Below the pieces are notes generated by a model. The model had not been told where the DNA came from and made no database searches. It saw only the letters and a list, made by a program, of their open reading frames with translations. The translations under genes and the position numbers were made by a program. A stretch of DNA of 64,000 bases from contig NZ_JARWOP010000271.1 in NCBI RefSeq assembly GCF_029868745.1, positions 1 through 64,000 on the forward strand. The letters run 5' to 3'. This DNA comes from Nocardia wallacei. Its GTDB lineage: Bacteria; Actinomycetota; Actinomycetes; Mycobacteriales; Mycobacteriaceae. The stretch's first letter is position 1; each line of letters opens with the position of its first letter. This document shows, in pieces, positions 8,432-17,249 of this stretch.

Positions 8432-9045
8432 CCACGCTCGCCCGCACAGTCGTGCTGGATCAAACCGTTCCCGCCCGCGCACCCTGGTCGGCGGTGGTGC
8501 GGGCCGGTGACCAGCTGGAGATCATCGACCTGCACGGCAATCAGGCCGTGGACTGCCTGCTGTACTCGGCCGCCGACCACGCCGACCGCTACAGCGCGCA
8601 GGCCACCGTCGCCGCCCAGCGCAATATCTTCCTGACCACCGGCAGCGTGCTGCGCACCGACTCGGGCACGGCGTTGATGACGGTGGTCGCCGACGAGGTC
8701 GGCAACCACGACACCGTCGCGGGCGCGTGCTCGCAGGAGTCGAACACGCTGCGCTACGGCCACCACACCCGCCACCAGCACGCCTGTGTCGAGAATTTCC
8801 TCACCGAGGCGCTGAAATGGGGGCTGGGTAAACGCGATCTGGTGTCGAACATCAACTGGTTCATGAACGTCCCGGTGGAGGCCGACGGCACCCTGGGCAT
8901 CGTGGACGGGCTGTCGGCGCCGGGAAAGAAGGTCACGCTCCGGGCCGAGATCGACACGCTGGTATTGGTGTCGAACTGTCCGCAGATCAACAACCCGTGC
9001 AATGGTTTCGACCCGACGCCGGTGCGCATGGTGGTGACGCGATGA
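8428..9045 (+). CDS. DUF1989 protein, UAAP1-type carboxyguanidine deiminase subunit
   Basis: A 205-residue DUF1989 protein of the length of urea amidolyase-associated protein 1. It contains GNQAVDCLLYSA (about residues 31-42), NIFLTTGSVLRTDSGTALM (about 67-85), DEVGNHDTVAGACS (about 90-103) and, near the end, NCPQINNPCNGFDPTP (about 183-198). The Cys, His and Asp positions in these motifs are the best candidates for the catalytic or metal site of the deiminase heterodimer. Translation starts with GTG overlapping the previous stop (GTGA), and its own TGA overlaps the next ATG, so stoichiometric coupled synthesis is expected. Role in the carboxyguanidine to allophanate step follows published work on homologues; it is not shown by this sequence alone. 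Confidence 0.87.
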   Translation: MTTLARTVVLDQTVPARAPWSAVVRAGDQLEIIDLHGNQAVDCLLYSAADHADRYSAQATVAAQRNIFLTTGSVLRTDSGTALMTVVADEVGNHDTVAGACSQESNTLRYGHHTRHQHACVENFLTEALKWGLGKRDLVSNINWFMNVPVEADGTLGIVDGLSAPGKKVTLRAEIDTLVLVSNCPQINNPCNGFDPTPVRMVVTR

Positions 9046-11117
9046 ACAGCGCGATCACCGATCGTCCGGCAGCCGAAAGCCGTTCTGCGCCTTCGGTCGA
9101 CGAGACATCCGGGCACGACGGTCCGTCCCTGGAGGTGATCCGGCCCGGAATGCTGACGACCGTCCAGGACTGGCCGGGCCGGATCGGATACTGGCACGTC
9201 GGCGTGCCGCCGTCGGGACCGATGGACGATCTGTCGTTCCGGCTCGGCAACCGGGCCGTCGGCAATCCCGAAGGCGCGCCCGGACTCGAGTGCACACTGG
9301 CAGGTCCGGCGCTGCGATTCGCCGAGCCGACGCGGCTGTGCGTGACGGGCGCGCCGGTGATCGTGACCGTCGACGGAGTGCGCGTCCCGCAATGGCGGAC
9401 CGTCGACGTCCCGGCTGGTGGCGTGCTGGACGTAGGCGCGATGCCGGGCCCCGGCATGCGGTGCTACATCCTGATCGCGGGCGGGCTGGCCGTGCCCGAA
9501 TACCTGGGCAGCGCGGCCACTTTCACACTCGGTCACTTCGGTGGCGACACCGGCAATGCCCTGCGGCCCGGTGACATCCTCGCGCTCGGCGGTGCGCACG
9601 GCCCGGTCGCCACCGCGATACCCGCCGACGAGCAGCCGGTGCTCACCCACCGCTGGGAACTCGCCGTCACCGAGGGACCGCATGGCGCGCCGGAGTTCTT
9701 CACGCGCAACGACTTCGACACCATCCTCGCCACCGACTACGAGGTGCATTTCAACTCCGACCGCACCGGGGTACGGCTGATCGGGCCGAAACCGCAGTGG
9801 GCGCGCACCGACGGCGGCGAGGCCGGACTGCACCCCTCGAACATCCACGACAACGCGTATTCCGTAGGCGCGCTGGACTTCACCGGCGACACCCCGATCC
9901 TGCTCGGACCGGACGGGCCGAGCCTGGGCGGCTTCGTCTGTCCCGTCACGGTCACGGCCGCCGACCGCTGGAAGCTCGGACAGCTCACGCCGGGCGATAC
10001 GGTGCGCTTCGTCCCGGTGCGCGCCGACCGGGCCGCCGCACCGAGTGCGCTGGGCCCCGCCCGCCGCGCGGGCTGGCCGTTCGTCCTGTCCACCGGCGGC
10101 GACGGCGACGACGGCGTGCTGGCCCGGGGCGAATCCGACGACACCTCGGTCACCTACCGGCGCGCCGGTGACGACGGCGTCCTGGTCGAATACGGTGACA
10201 TGACACTGGATCTCGGGCTGCGCGCCCGCGTGCACGCCCTGCACCAGCACCTGCTGGAGCGACGCGAGCCGGGCATCACGGAGCTCACCCCGGGCGTGCG
10301 GTCGCTGCAGGTGCGCATCGATCCGGACCGGCTGCCGACCGCGACGCTGCTGGCGCTGCTGGCCGAGGCAGAAGCGGCGCTGCCGCCGGCCGAGGACCTG
10401 GTGGTGCCCAGCCGCACCGTGCACCTGCCGCTGTCGTGGGACGATCCGGCCACCCGGGAGGCCATCACCCGGTACATGCACGGCGTGCGCGCCGACGCGC
10501 CGTGGTGCCCGTGGAATATCGAGTTCATCCGCCGGATGAACGGCCTCGCCGACGTGCGGGACGTCTACGACACCGTGTTCGCGGCCGAATATCTCGTGCT
10601 GGGACTGGGTGACGTGTACCTCGGCGCGCCCGTCGCCACGCCCACCGACCCGCGGCATCGCCTGGTCACCACCAAATACAATCCCGCCCGCACTTGGACC
10701 CCGGAGAACGCGGTCGGCATCGGCGGCGCGTACCTGTGTATCTACGGCATGGAGGGTCCGGGCGGATATCAGTTCGTCGGACGGACCACACAGGTGTGGA
10801 ACCACCGGTCCTTCGCCGCCGCCCGGTCCGGTCCATCCCGCGACGAGGATCCGTGGTTGCTGCGGTACTTCGACCGGATCCGCTGGTATCCCGTCTCGGC
10901 GGACGAATTGCTGGAGCGCCGTGCCGATTTCGCCGCCGGGCACTGTGAGTTGCAGGTCGAGGAGGGCGAATTCCGGCTGGCCGAGCACCGGCGCTTTCTC
11001 GACGACAACGCCGACGCGATCGCCGAGTTCCGCGGCCGCCAAGCCGAGGCATTCGGGGCCGAACGCGACTCCTGGCGGACCGCGGGCGAATTGACCGACG
11101 CGAAAGTTGGCCCATGA
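9042..11117 (+). CDS. KipA-KipI carboxyltransferase part of urea/guanidine carboxylase, lacking biotin domains
   Basis: A 691-residue protein matching only the central carboxyltransferase region of urea/guanidine carboxylase. Residues ~29-320 are a KipA (AHS2, 5-oxoprolinase subunit C-like) domain opening with EVIRPGMLTTVQDWPGR and VPPSGPMDDLSFRLGNRAVG. Residues ~365-600 are a KipI (AHS1) domain with YRRAGDDGVLVEYGDMTLDL and YLGLGDVYLGAPVATP-like motifs. Full-length family members carry about 450 residues of biotin carboxylase before this and a biotinyl carrier with a biotinylated Lys after it; both are absent, and the protein ends shortly after a helical tail. I chose the ATG at 9042, in ATGA overlap with the preceding stop, over an open-frame start at 8997. 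To carboxylate a substrate it would need biotin carboxylase and carrier subunits encoded elsewhere. An alternative is a different amidolyase activity, as in KipA/KipI 5-oxoprolinases. Confidence 0.85.
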   Translation: MNSAITDRPAAESRSAPSVDETSGHDGPSLEVIRPGMLTTVQDWPGRIGYWHVGVPPSGPMDDLSFRLGNRAVGNPEGAPGLECTLAGPALRFAEPTRLCVTGAPVIVTVDGVRVPQWRTVDVPAGGVLDVGAMPGPGMRCYILIAGGLAVPEYLGSAATFTLGHFGGDTGNALRPGDILALGGAHGPVATAIPADEQPVLTHRWELAVTEGPHGAPEFFTRNDFDTILATDYEVHFNSDRTGVRLIGPKPQWARTDGGEAGLHPSNIHDNAYSVGALDFTGDTPILLGPDGPSLGGFVCPVTVTAADRWKLGQLTPGDTVRFVPVRADRAAAPSALGPARRAGWPFVLSTGGDGDDGVLARGESDDTSVTYRRAGDDGVLVEYGDMTLDLGLRARVHALHQHLLERREPGITELTPGVRSLQVRIDPDRLPTATLLALLAEAEAALPPAEDLVVPSRTVHLPLSWDDPATREAITRYMHGVRADAPWCPWNIEFIRRMNGLADVRDVYDTVFAAEYLVLGLGDVYLGAPVATPTDPRHRLVTTKYNPARTWTPENAVGIGGAYLCIYGMEGPGGYQFVGRTTQVWNHRSFAAARSGPSRDEDPWLLRYFDRIRWYPVSADELLERRADFAAGHCELQVEEGEFRLAEHRRFLDDNADAIAEFRGRQAEAFGAERDSWRTAGELTDAKVGP

Positions 11118-12739
11118 CTGTGTGGATTCATCGGCGGCCGGAAGCCGAAGTCGCGGCCGAGACCGCGGCGGCGCAAGGTCCGCTGGGCGGATTGCGGCTG
11201 GCCGTGAAGGACAACGTGGACGTGGCCGGGATGCCGACCACCGCGGGCTGCCCCGAATTCGCCTACCGGCCCGAGCGGGACGCGGCGGCCGTGGCGGCAC
11301 TGCGGGCGGCCGGTGCGGTCGTGGTCGGGAAGACCAACCTCGATCAGTTCGCCACCGGGCTCGTCGGCACGCGCTCGCCGTACGGGGCGGTGCGCAACGC
11401 GCTGCGGCCGGAGTACGTCTCCGGCGGTTCGAGTTCGGGATCGGCGGCGGCCGTGGCGCTCGGCGAGGCGGATATCGCCATCGGCACCGACACCGCCGGT
11501 TCCGGCCGGGTACCCGCCGCGTTCCACGGCATCGTGGGGATCAAACCGACTGTCGGCGTGGTCGATACCGCGGGCGTGGTGCCCGCCTGCCGTTCCTACG
11601 ACTGCGTGACGATCTTCGCGGCCGATCCGGCGACGGCGAACCGGGCCATGGGAATCATGGCCGCCGGGGCGCCCGACCGCGCCTGGCCGGCGGATGTCCG
11701 GCTCGCCGCGCCGCCGAAACCGGTTGTCGCGGTGTTCGATTCGCTCGACGCGCTGGATCCCGTGTGGCAGGCGGCATTCGACCGCACCGTCGCGGACCTC
11801 CGGGAGCGCGGCGTGCGGATCGTGACGGTCGATCCGGAGCCGTTCCTCGCCGCGGCGCGGCTGCTCTACGACGGTGCGCTGGTCGCCGAGAGATATTCGG
11901 CCGTAGGGGAATTCGTCGATGCGCACCCCGACGCGGTGGACCCGACCGTGGGCGCGATCATCGGTAACGCCCGGGATATTCCCGCCCACCGGCTGGTCTC
12001 CGATCTCGCCGAGTTGCAGCGGCTGCGGGCGCGCGCACTGGACAGCCTGCGCGGCGCCGACGCCCTGCTCGCCCCGACGACACCGATCCACCCGACGATC
12101 GCCGAGGTCGAGGCCGACCCGATCGGGGTGAACTCGCGGGTCGGCACCTACACGAACTTCTGCAACCTGTTCGACCTGTGCGCGGTCGCGGTGCCGGCCG
12201 GAACGGCGGGCGAGGCACAGTTCGGCGTCACCGTCTTCGGCCGCGCCTTCGAGGACGCCGTGGCGCTGGATATCGCGGCGCTGGTCAGCAACGGCGACAA
12301 GGACTCTCCGCTGCCCGATCCGGCATGGCCGCTGCGGGTGGCGCCGGTGCACGAACTCGTCGTGTTCGGCGCCCACCTGCGTGGGCAACCACTCGAGCAC
12401 CAGCTCACCGAACTGGGCGCGCGCTGGGACGGAGCCGTCCGCACCGCACCCGCCTACCGGCTGGGCGCCCTGGACACCACGCCACCGAAACCGGCCGTAA
12501 CCAGGTGCGCCGACGGTGAGACGGGCGTGTCCGTGGCCGGTGAACGCTGGCTGCTCTCCCCCGCCGCACTGGGTCGTTTCCTGAGCGGGCTACCGGCTCC
12601 CATGCAGCTCGGCGCGGTCGAACTCGACGACGGCAGATGGACCACCGCGTTCGGCTGCGACGCCGCCGCGGCGGCCGCCGCCAAGGACATCAGCGAATAC
12701 GGCGGCTGGCGCGCGGCCCTCGCCGCCGGGGCGGTCTGA
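11114..12739 (+). CDS. atzF: Allophanate hydrolase
   Basis: A 541-residue amidase-signature enzyme that splits allophanate to ammonia and CO2. The catalytic triad is recognisable: Lys32 in LAVKDNVDVAG, the cis-Ser within GGSSSGSAA (residues 104-112), and the nucleophile Ser130 in GTDTAGSGRVPA. After the amidase core, residues about 410-541 form the small C-terminal domain typical of AtzF (begins near LVVFGAHLRGQPLEHQL) that decarboxylates the intermediate. The ATG overlaps the previous stop (ATGA). As last gene of the operon it releases nitrogen from the product of the DUF1989 deiminase, completing a guanidine or urea assimilation route. It ends eight bases from the convergent haloperoxidase gene. 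Confidence 0.93.
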   Translation: MTVWIHRRPEAEVAAETAAAQGPLGGLRLAVKDNVDVAGMPTTAGCPEFAYRPERDAAAVAALRAAGAVVVGKTNLDQFATGLVGTRSPYGAVRNALRPEYVSGGSSSGSAAAVALGEADIAIGTDTAGSGRVPAAFHGIVGIKPTVGVVDTAGVVPACRSYDCVTIFAADPATANRAMGIMAAGAPDRAWPADVRLAAPPKPVVAVFDSLDALDPVWQAAFDRTVADLRERGVRIVTVDPEPFLAAARLLYDGALVAERYSAVGEFVDAHPDAVDPTVGAIIGNARDIPAHRLVSDLAELQRLRARALDSLRGADALLAPTTPIHPTIAEVEADPIGVNSRVGTYTNFCNLFDLCAVAVPAGTAGEAQFGVTVFGRAFEDAVALDIAALVSNGDKDSPLPDPAWPLRVAPVHELVVFGAHLRGQPLEHQLTELGARWDGAVRTAPAYRLGALDTTPPKPAVTRCADGETGVSVAGERWLLSPAALGRFLSGLPAPMQLGAVELDDGRWTTAFGCDAAAAAAAKDISEYGGWRAALAAGAV

Positions 12740-12747
12740 TCCCGCCC
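12729..12747. terminator. Small GC hairpin between convergent genes
   Basis: GGGCGG (12729-12734) pairs with CCGCCC (12742-12747) around a seven-base loop. It covers the end of the allophanate hydrolase gene and the gap before the convergent haloperoxidase stop. It could end transcription in both directions, but the stem is short and has no T-run, so this is a weak call. Confidence 0.3.
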
Positions 12748-14169
12748 TCACGGCAGCCGCGGACCCGCCGCCGCGGCCGCCCGCAGTCCGTTCGCCCACA
12801 GGTCACCGGCGATGTCCAAGCCCAGCCGCACGCCGCCGATGTTCTGCGACAGGTCCATCCGGCCGTCCGCGTCGACGGCGAAGGCATCGAAACTCCAATG
12901 GACGCCGAGGAATACGCGGCTGCGGGCATTCTCCTCGATCATCTGCCACAGCCCGCCCGGGAAGGTACGTGTGTGCCGAGGGCGGCGGATCCCGTACCGG
13001 TCGATGCCGGCGCCGTCGAGTTCGTCGGATACGAAAGCCAGTCCGTCGGTGAGGGAGTCGGGGCCATCCGTGCCGATGCCGCAGTGGCGGCGGGTGATCT
13101 GCAAGGCGGCCGCACCGAGCGCGGCGTGGCCGGACGGATACGCCGGGAACGGCGGTGTGGCGGAGGGGATGCCGGGCTCGTTGGTGTGAGCCGCGCCCAG
13201 GGGCAGCCAGAACGGGTCGCACAACGTGTCCCACCCCTGTGCCGCAAGGCCTTTCGGGCCCATGGACGGATCGTGCTCACGGATTCCCAGCACCGGGCGC
13301 CACAGGTTGTGCCGGTACTTGTCGTCCCAGGCCAGGATGGCCGCGTCGGCCATGGCGGCATTGACCAGCGCGAACAACCGCGCGTTCGACGCGATTCCGG
13401 ACCGCCGGGCGGCGGCGACCGCGCGCACGATCAGGTTGTACAGCCGAGGCGGCGTGCCGATCTTCTTCGCGGCGTCGTAACCCCAGAACGTGCCGATCAG
13501 GGTCTCCTCCGGCGTGCGGGGCGACAGGCCCGGCGGCAGCGCGCCGGACAGCTCGGTGGCGATGCCCTTGCCGCGCACCTCCCGCAGCGCCCGTTCGTAG
13601 GCGGGGTCGGTCTGCTTGGGCGGGGCGTCGAGGGTGTGCCGGGTGGTCGCCGCGAAGCAGCGCGAGTGGGCGCCGTAGTGCGGCGCGTAGTAGCCCTGGT
13701 CCGGATTCGCCGGGTCCGCACGGTGTTTCAGCGGTTCGAGACTCGGGCGATAACCCACGCCGTCGAGTCCGGGATCGGCGGCGCGGGCCGACAGCACGGC
13801 GTGGCCGACGGCCAGGCCGTGCGCGCTGCCGGTGCCCGTGCCCGGACCGCGCAGCCCGGCCTGCTGCAATGCCGCGTCCAGCCGGGCGGTCTGAGCCGGA
13901 TACAGCGCGGTGAGGGTGGTGTGGGCGGCGACCGCGACGGCCGCCTCGGCGGAGGCGCCCGGTGGCGCGGTCGGCGGCGTGGTCAGATAGGTGCCGTGCG
14001 CCGCGGGCACGATGCCGAAATAGGCGTCGTGCATGGCGAGGTGGGTGATGGCCAGCGCACGGGAGCTGCCGACCGTTCCGCGCACACCACGTTCGGCATG
14101 ATGAACGACGGTGTGCGCCATCCGATCCGACTCCAGCGCCACGTTGTTCCAGTACAGGATCTGATCCAC
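12748..14169 (-). CDS. Vanadium-dependent haloperoxidase / acid phosphatase superfamily protein
   Basis: About 473 residues. The vanadate/phosphate-binding motifs of the PAP2-haloperoxidase superfamily are all present: Lys284-x6-Arg291-Pro (KYRHNLWRP), Pro-Ser-Gly-His at 345-348 with the family's catalytic His, and Ser-Arg at 417-418 followed by His424 and Asp428 in SRVFLGVHWSFD. These bind vanadate so that the enzyme can oxidise halides with peroxide; a phosphatase activity is the alternative. I chose the GTG at 14169 (protein begins VDQILYWN) because AGGA lies a few bases upstream; the frame stays open to 14217. No signal peptide is seen with this start. Streptomyces homologues act in secondary metabolism, but no halogenated-product genes are next to it and its role is unknown. 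Confidence 0.85.
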   Translation of the reverse strand: MDQILYWNNVALESDRMAHTVVHHAERGVRGTVGSSRALAITHLAMHDAYFGIVPAAHGTYLTTPPTAPPGASAEAAVAVAAHTTLTALYPAQTARLDAALQQAGLRGPGTGTGSAHGLAVGHAVLSARAADPGLDGVGYRPSLEPLKHRADPANPDQGYYAPHYGAHSRCFAATTRHTLDAPPKQTDPAYERALREVRGKGIATELSGALPPGLSPRTPEETLIGTFWGYDAAKKIGTPPRLYNLIVRAVAAARRSGIASNARLFALVNAAMADAAILAWDDKYRHNLWRPVLGIREHDPSMGPKGLAAQGWDTLCDPFWLPLGAAHTNEPGIPSATPPFPAYPSGHAALGAAALQITRRHCGIGTDGPDSLTDGLAFVSDELDGAGIDRYGIRRPRHTRTFPGGLWQMIEENARSRVFLGVHWSFDAFAVDADGRMDLSQNIGGVRLGLDIAGDLWANGLRAAAAAGPRLP

Positions 14170-14397
14170 TTGTCTTCCTACTCGGAATATCGTCACGGCG
14201 CCGGCCCGCGGGAGCATTGCGACTGGACGAAATTGCCCTCAGGTCCGAGCATGCCCGTGCGGAGCCGGGATCGCCGTAGTAGTCGACTACCCGATTCGGG
14301 AACGGCGCGAACGGGACGGCCGAGTAGCGCTGTTGCGCGCGTGCGCCGTGGTACCGCTGATGGAGGAAAAACGCAGGCGCACAACGGCTTCGAGACC

Positions 14398-15975
14398 TCA
14401 GCGGGGTTTCACCTCCGCAAGCAACTCCGGTCCATGGGAATCGAGTCGTCGCTCGGTGACGCGGGCCGCGAGCACGGTCGTGCCGACGCCCGACGCCAGC
14501 CCCACGGGCAGTGCGCACCACTGGACCACCGGACTGTGCAGGTAGACACCGAATCCCAGGATCGCGAGCACCGGCAGATTCACCAGCAACTGACCGAAAC
14601 CGACCGCGAGCTGCACCAATGCCCTTGCGCAGCCGGGATTTCCGCCGCCGCCCGCGAAGGGGTTGCCGCGCTGCGGCGGCAGCGGATACGCCGCGTACAC
14701 CGACAGGAAGATCGCGGCGCTCACCCCGACGCCCACGAACACCGGCAGTGTCGACACCGCCCAGGGATAGAACTCGGCCCGCCCGAGCGCTCCGGGCAGG
14801 ATCAGGGTGAGCAGCAGCGCGAGCGGACCGACCAGCACCACCCAGGCGATCATCCGACCGCGCACGTCGGCCCGGCTCGCACCGGGGACGACCAGGGTGT
14901 GCCACAGCGCCGTGCCGTCGAAGGCGTACATGTTCGCGCTGGCCATCGCCGCCATCCACACCACGAAGGTCCCCGTGAACGGCACCGGGACACCCGTGCC
15001 CTGCAGCGACAGCATCACCGGCAGCACGATGCCGAGCAGCAGCAACGGCAGCAGCGCGGCGCGACGGCGGCTGTCGCGCCACCAGGTGCGCAGTTCCTTG
15101 GTCACCACTGCGCCCACCGGCGTCGCGGGCGCCAGCCGTGTCAGGATGCCGCGGCCCGTCTGCACCCGAACGGGACCCGCGGGCGCCGCCGTGGTGATGA
15201 GCCTGCGACGCAGTAGCACCGCCCAGGCCTGCCACAACAGGGCCGACAGCAGTGCCAGACCCAGCAGGCACAGCGCGGACAGCCACCACTGTCCCCGCCC
15301 GGCCGCCTCGACGGCGTAGGGTGCCCAGCCCGAGGGCGGTATCCGCAGCGCCAGCGCGACCGGTTGTGCCGCATGCTCCAATTTCGGTGCGACAGTGGTG
15401 ATCAGCAGTTGCATCGGGTAGTAGGCCAGGCCCGCCAGCGCGGCGAGCAGCACACCGAGGTCACGGCCGCGCCGGGAGCGCATGGCCGCACCGATCCAGG
15501 CCAGCAGCACCCGCGACAGCACCACCACGAAGACCAGTTGCAGCGCCGCGCCGAGCACCGCGACCACCGTTGTCGCGACCCCGACCTGGGCGGCCAGCAG
15601 GACCAGACCACCGAACGCGATCAGGTTCACCACGGCCGCCGGGCCCGCGAACGCGGCGGCCAGCAATCCCGTCGCCAGCTGCCGGTAACTCAGCGGCAGT
15701 AGCCGAAAATGCTCCGGTTGCAAGGTCTCGTCGCTGCTCCCGGCGAGGATCGGGCCGCACAGCCAGCCCAGTGTCCATACCGCGTAGAGCGCGGCGGCGA
15801 CGTTGATCGCCGAGGGCAGGTCCCACTCGTGCCCGGCCAATGCCGTGAACAAAGCGGTGAATCCGGCGGCGAGCAGACCGAACACCAACCCGATCCAGAA
15901 GGCGACCGCGGCCTTGCCGCTGCTGAGCGAACGGACGGTCAGCCGCCACCGCATCCTGATCAGGACGCCAACCAC
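14398..15975 (-). CDS. ABC-2 type transporter permease
   Basis: A 525-residue membrane protein with around a dozen hydrophobic segments, the first near residues 22-48 (AVAFWIGLVFGLLAAGFTALF). It has no ATPase motifs and is the membrane partner of the ATPase encoded immediately upstream. Its GTG start at 15975 lies inside the end of the ATPase gene, a 16-base overlap showing coupled translation. The substrate is unknown; fused, large ABC-2 permeases of this sort in actinomycetes are usually annotated as exporters. 228 bp separate its end from the haloperoxidase start; I see no gene in that gap. Confidence 0.85.
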   Translation of the reverse strand: MVGVLIRMRWRLTVRSLSSGKAAVAFWIGLVFGLLAAGFTALFTALAGHEWDLPSAINVAAALYAVWTLGWLCGPILAGSSDETLQPEHFRLLPLSYRQLATGLLAAAFAGPAAVVNLIAFGGLVLLAAQVGVATTVVAVLGAALQLVFVVVLSRVLLAWIGAAMRSRRGRDLGVLLAALAGLAYYPMQLLITTVAPKLEHAAQPVALALRIPPSGWAPYAVEAAGRGQWWLSALCLLGLALLSALLWQAWAVLLRRRLITTAAPAGPVRVQTGRGILTRLAPATPVGAVVTKELRTWWRDSRRRAALLPLLLLGIVLPVMLSLQGTGVPVPFTGTFVVWMAAMASANMYAFDGTALWHTLVVPGASRADVRGRMIAWVVLVGPLALLLTLILPGALGRAEFYPWAVSTLPVFVGVGVSAAIFLSVYAAYPLPPQRGNPFAGGGGNPGCARALVQLAVGFGQLLVNLPVLAILGFGVYLHSPVVQWCALPVGLASGVGTTVLAARVTERRLDSHGPELLAEVKPR

Positions 15976-16724
15976 GACAGCCCCTCCTCGCCGCCGACGC
16001 GACCGCCGACCAGCCGCACGAACGCCTCCTCCAGCGTGCCCTCGCCGCGCACCTCGGCGACCGTGCCCGTGCTCACGACCCGTCCCCGGTTGATCACCGC
16101 GAGACGGTCACACAGGTTCTCCACCAGCGCCATCACGTGACTCGACAGCACCACCGAGCCGCCCGCGGTGACGAAGCGCTGCAGGATCGTGCGGATGGTT
16201 CCGGCCGACACCGGGTCGACGGCCTCGAACGGCTCGTCGAGCACCAGCAGTTTCGGCGCGTGCAGCAGCGCCGTCGCCAGCCCGATCTTCTTGCGCATAC
16301 CCGCGGAATAGTCGACGACCAAGGTGTTCTCGGCGTCGGTGAGTTCCAGGACGGCAAGCAGTTCCGCCGCCCGTTCGGCCACGGTGTGCGCGGCCATCCC
16401 CCGCAAAAGCCCTGTGTACGTGAGCAATTCACGCCCGGTGAGCCGCTCGGGCAACGCCAGCCCGTCCGGCAGCACCCCCACAATCGTCTTGGCCCGCACC
16501 GGGTCCGCCCACACATCCGCCCCGAAAATGTGCGACTCCCCCGCATCCGGCCGCAACAACCCCACCGCCATCGACAACGTAGTCGTCTTCCCCGCCCCAT
16601 TAGGCCCGACCAGCCCGAAGAACGACCCCGGCGGCACAGTCAACCCCACCCCCTCCACCACCCAAGGCCCCCCAAACCCCTTGTACAAGCCCCTCAACCG
16701 CAATGCTGAGCTATCCGGCCGCAT
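15960..16724 (-). CDS. ABC transporter ATP-binding protein
   Basis: A 254-residue ATPase with all motifs: Walker A GPNGAGKTT (about residues 39-47), a Q-loop-like DGLALPERLTG region, signature YSAGMRKKI (about 140-148; the canonical LSGGQ is relaxed to YSAGM, common in ABC-2 exporters), Walker B LLVLDEP (about 160-166) and the switch His in LSSHVM. GGGGAG precedes the ATG at 16724. It drives the permease encoded by the overlapping downstream gene. Nothing nearby reveals what is moved. Confidence 0.93.
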   Translation of the reverse strand: MRPDSSALRLRGLYKGFGGPWVVEGVGLTVPPGSFFGLVGPNGAGKTTTLSMAVGLLRPDAGESHIFGADVWADPVRAKTIVGVLPDGLALPERLTGRELLTYTGLLRGMAAHTVAERAAELLAVLELTDAENTLVVDYSAGMRKKIGLATALLHAPKLLVLDEPFEAVDPVSAGTIRTILQRFVTAGGSVVLSSHVMALVENLCDRLAVINRGRVVSTGTVAEVRGEGTLEEAFVRLVGGRVGGEEGLSWLAS

Positions 16725-17045
16725 GATGACTCCCCTTCCACCGAACGCGCCTCACGTCCCACAATCAGGGATCGTCCCACGCCCAACCCGCGCAACACCG
16801 CCCATCACCCCAACACCGAGCCGACCGCCCGAGATCCCCGACGCGTTCACCGATATGGATCCCTGCGTAGACGAGGTCGTGACGGTCGCCGGAAACCGGC
16901 ACCGAAAGTCGTGATCCGGCCTGAGCGGACGCAAATCGGCGTGAAGTGGCAAGGATTGCCGTGTGTGCGCGGATTGTGTCCGCACAGGCCGGGCGGCTGG
17001 CTCGAACGACGTGCGCAGTCGAAATCCCCAACGGTTAAGCAGTTT
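16725..17045. other. Intergenic region, no gene seen
   Basis: This 321-bp stretch separates the ATPase start from the end of a small hypothetical gene, both on the minus strand. The short frames in it have no ribosome binding sites or recognisable products. A bulged hairpin at 16965-16985 (GTGCGCGGA pairing with TCCGCAC) could serve as a terminator for the small gene pair to its right. The promoter of the ABC genes is expected near 16730-16800 but no clear -10/-35 pair stands out. Confidence 0.5.
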
Positions 17046-17249
17046 TCATGTTCCCAACCACTGTTCGACCTCATCGAGCGTGCACATGCGGACAATCGGT
17101 TCGCCGTCAGCAGCGTCGTACAAGCTCCACCGATTCCGTGATGAGGGTTCTCGCAGCAAGCGGTAGCCACCGCGCCGGGCATGGAACATGAGCCGCTGAT
17201 ATCGCGACCGGGTCGGTTCCACGGTCGCATCCGGCCGCTCGTTGATCAT
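17046..17249 (-). CDS. Small hypothetical protein, 67 residues
   Basis: Unrecognised. The ATG at 17249 overlaps the stop of the preceding gene (ATGA), which decides the start; the frame itself runs open further upstream within that gene. The protein (MINERPDATVEP...) is basic in the middle (QRLMFHARRGGYRLLREP) and acidic at the end (TLDEVEQWLGT). It has no membrane segment. The compact fold-like pattern suggests a small soluble protein. It is coupled to the upstream 110-residue gene, and both lie divergent from an HTH regulator. Confidence 0.6.
   Translation of the reverse strand: MINERPDATVEPTRSRYQRLMFHARRGGYRLLREPSSRNRWSLYDAADGEPIVRMCTLDEVEQWLGT

Noticed and set aside
6044..11300. Two minus-strand open frames of over 800 codons opposite the guanidine-type operon (6044-8482 and 8754-11300)
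   Set aside because: The plus-strand genes have clear families and coupled starts; the antisense products are Arg/His/Gly-rich with no family.
14170..14397. Possible extra small gene in the gap between the haloperoxidase and the ABC permease
   Set aside because: Frames here have no ribosome binding site or recognisable product and are continuations of shadow frames.
12637..15289. Long frames crossing the haloperoxidase and ABC permease genes on both strands (12637-15216 plus; 13277-15289 minus)
   Set aside because: They run across two real genes and the gap between them in other frames, and give no recognisable protein.
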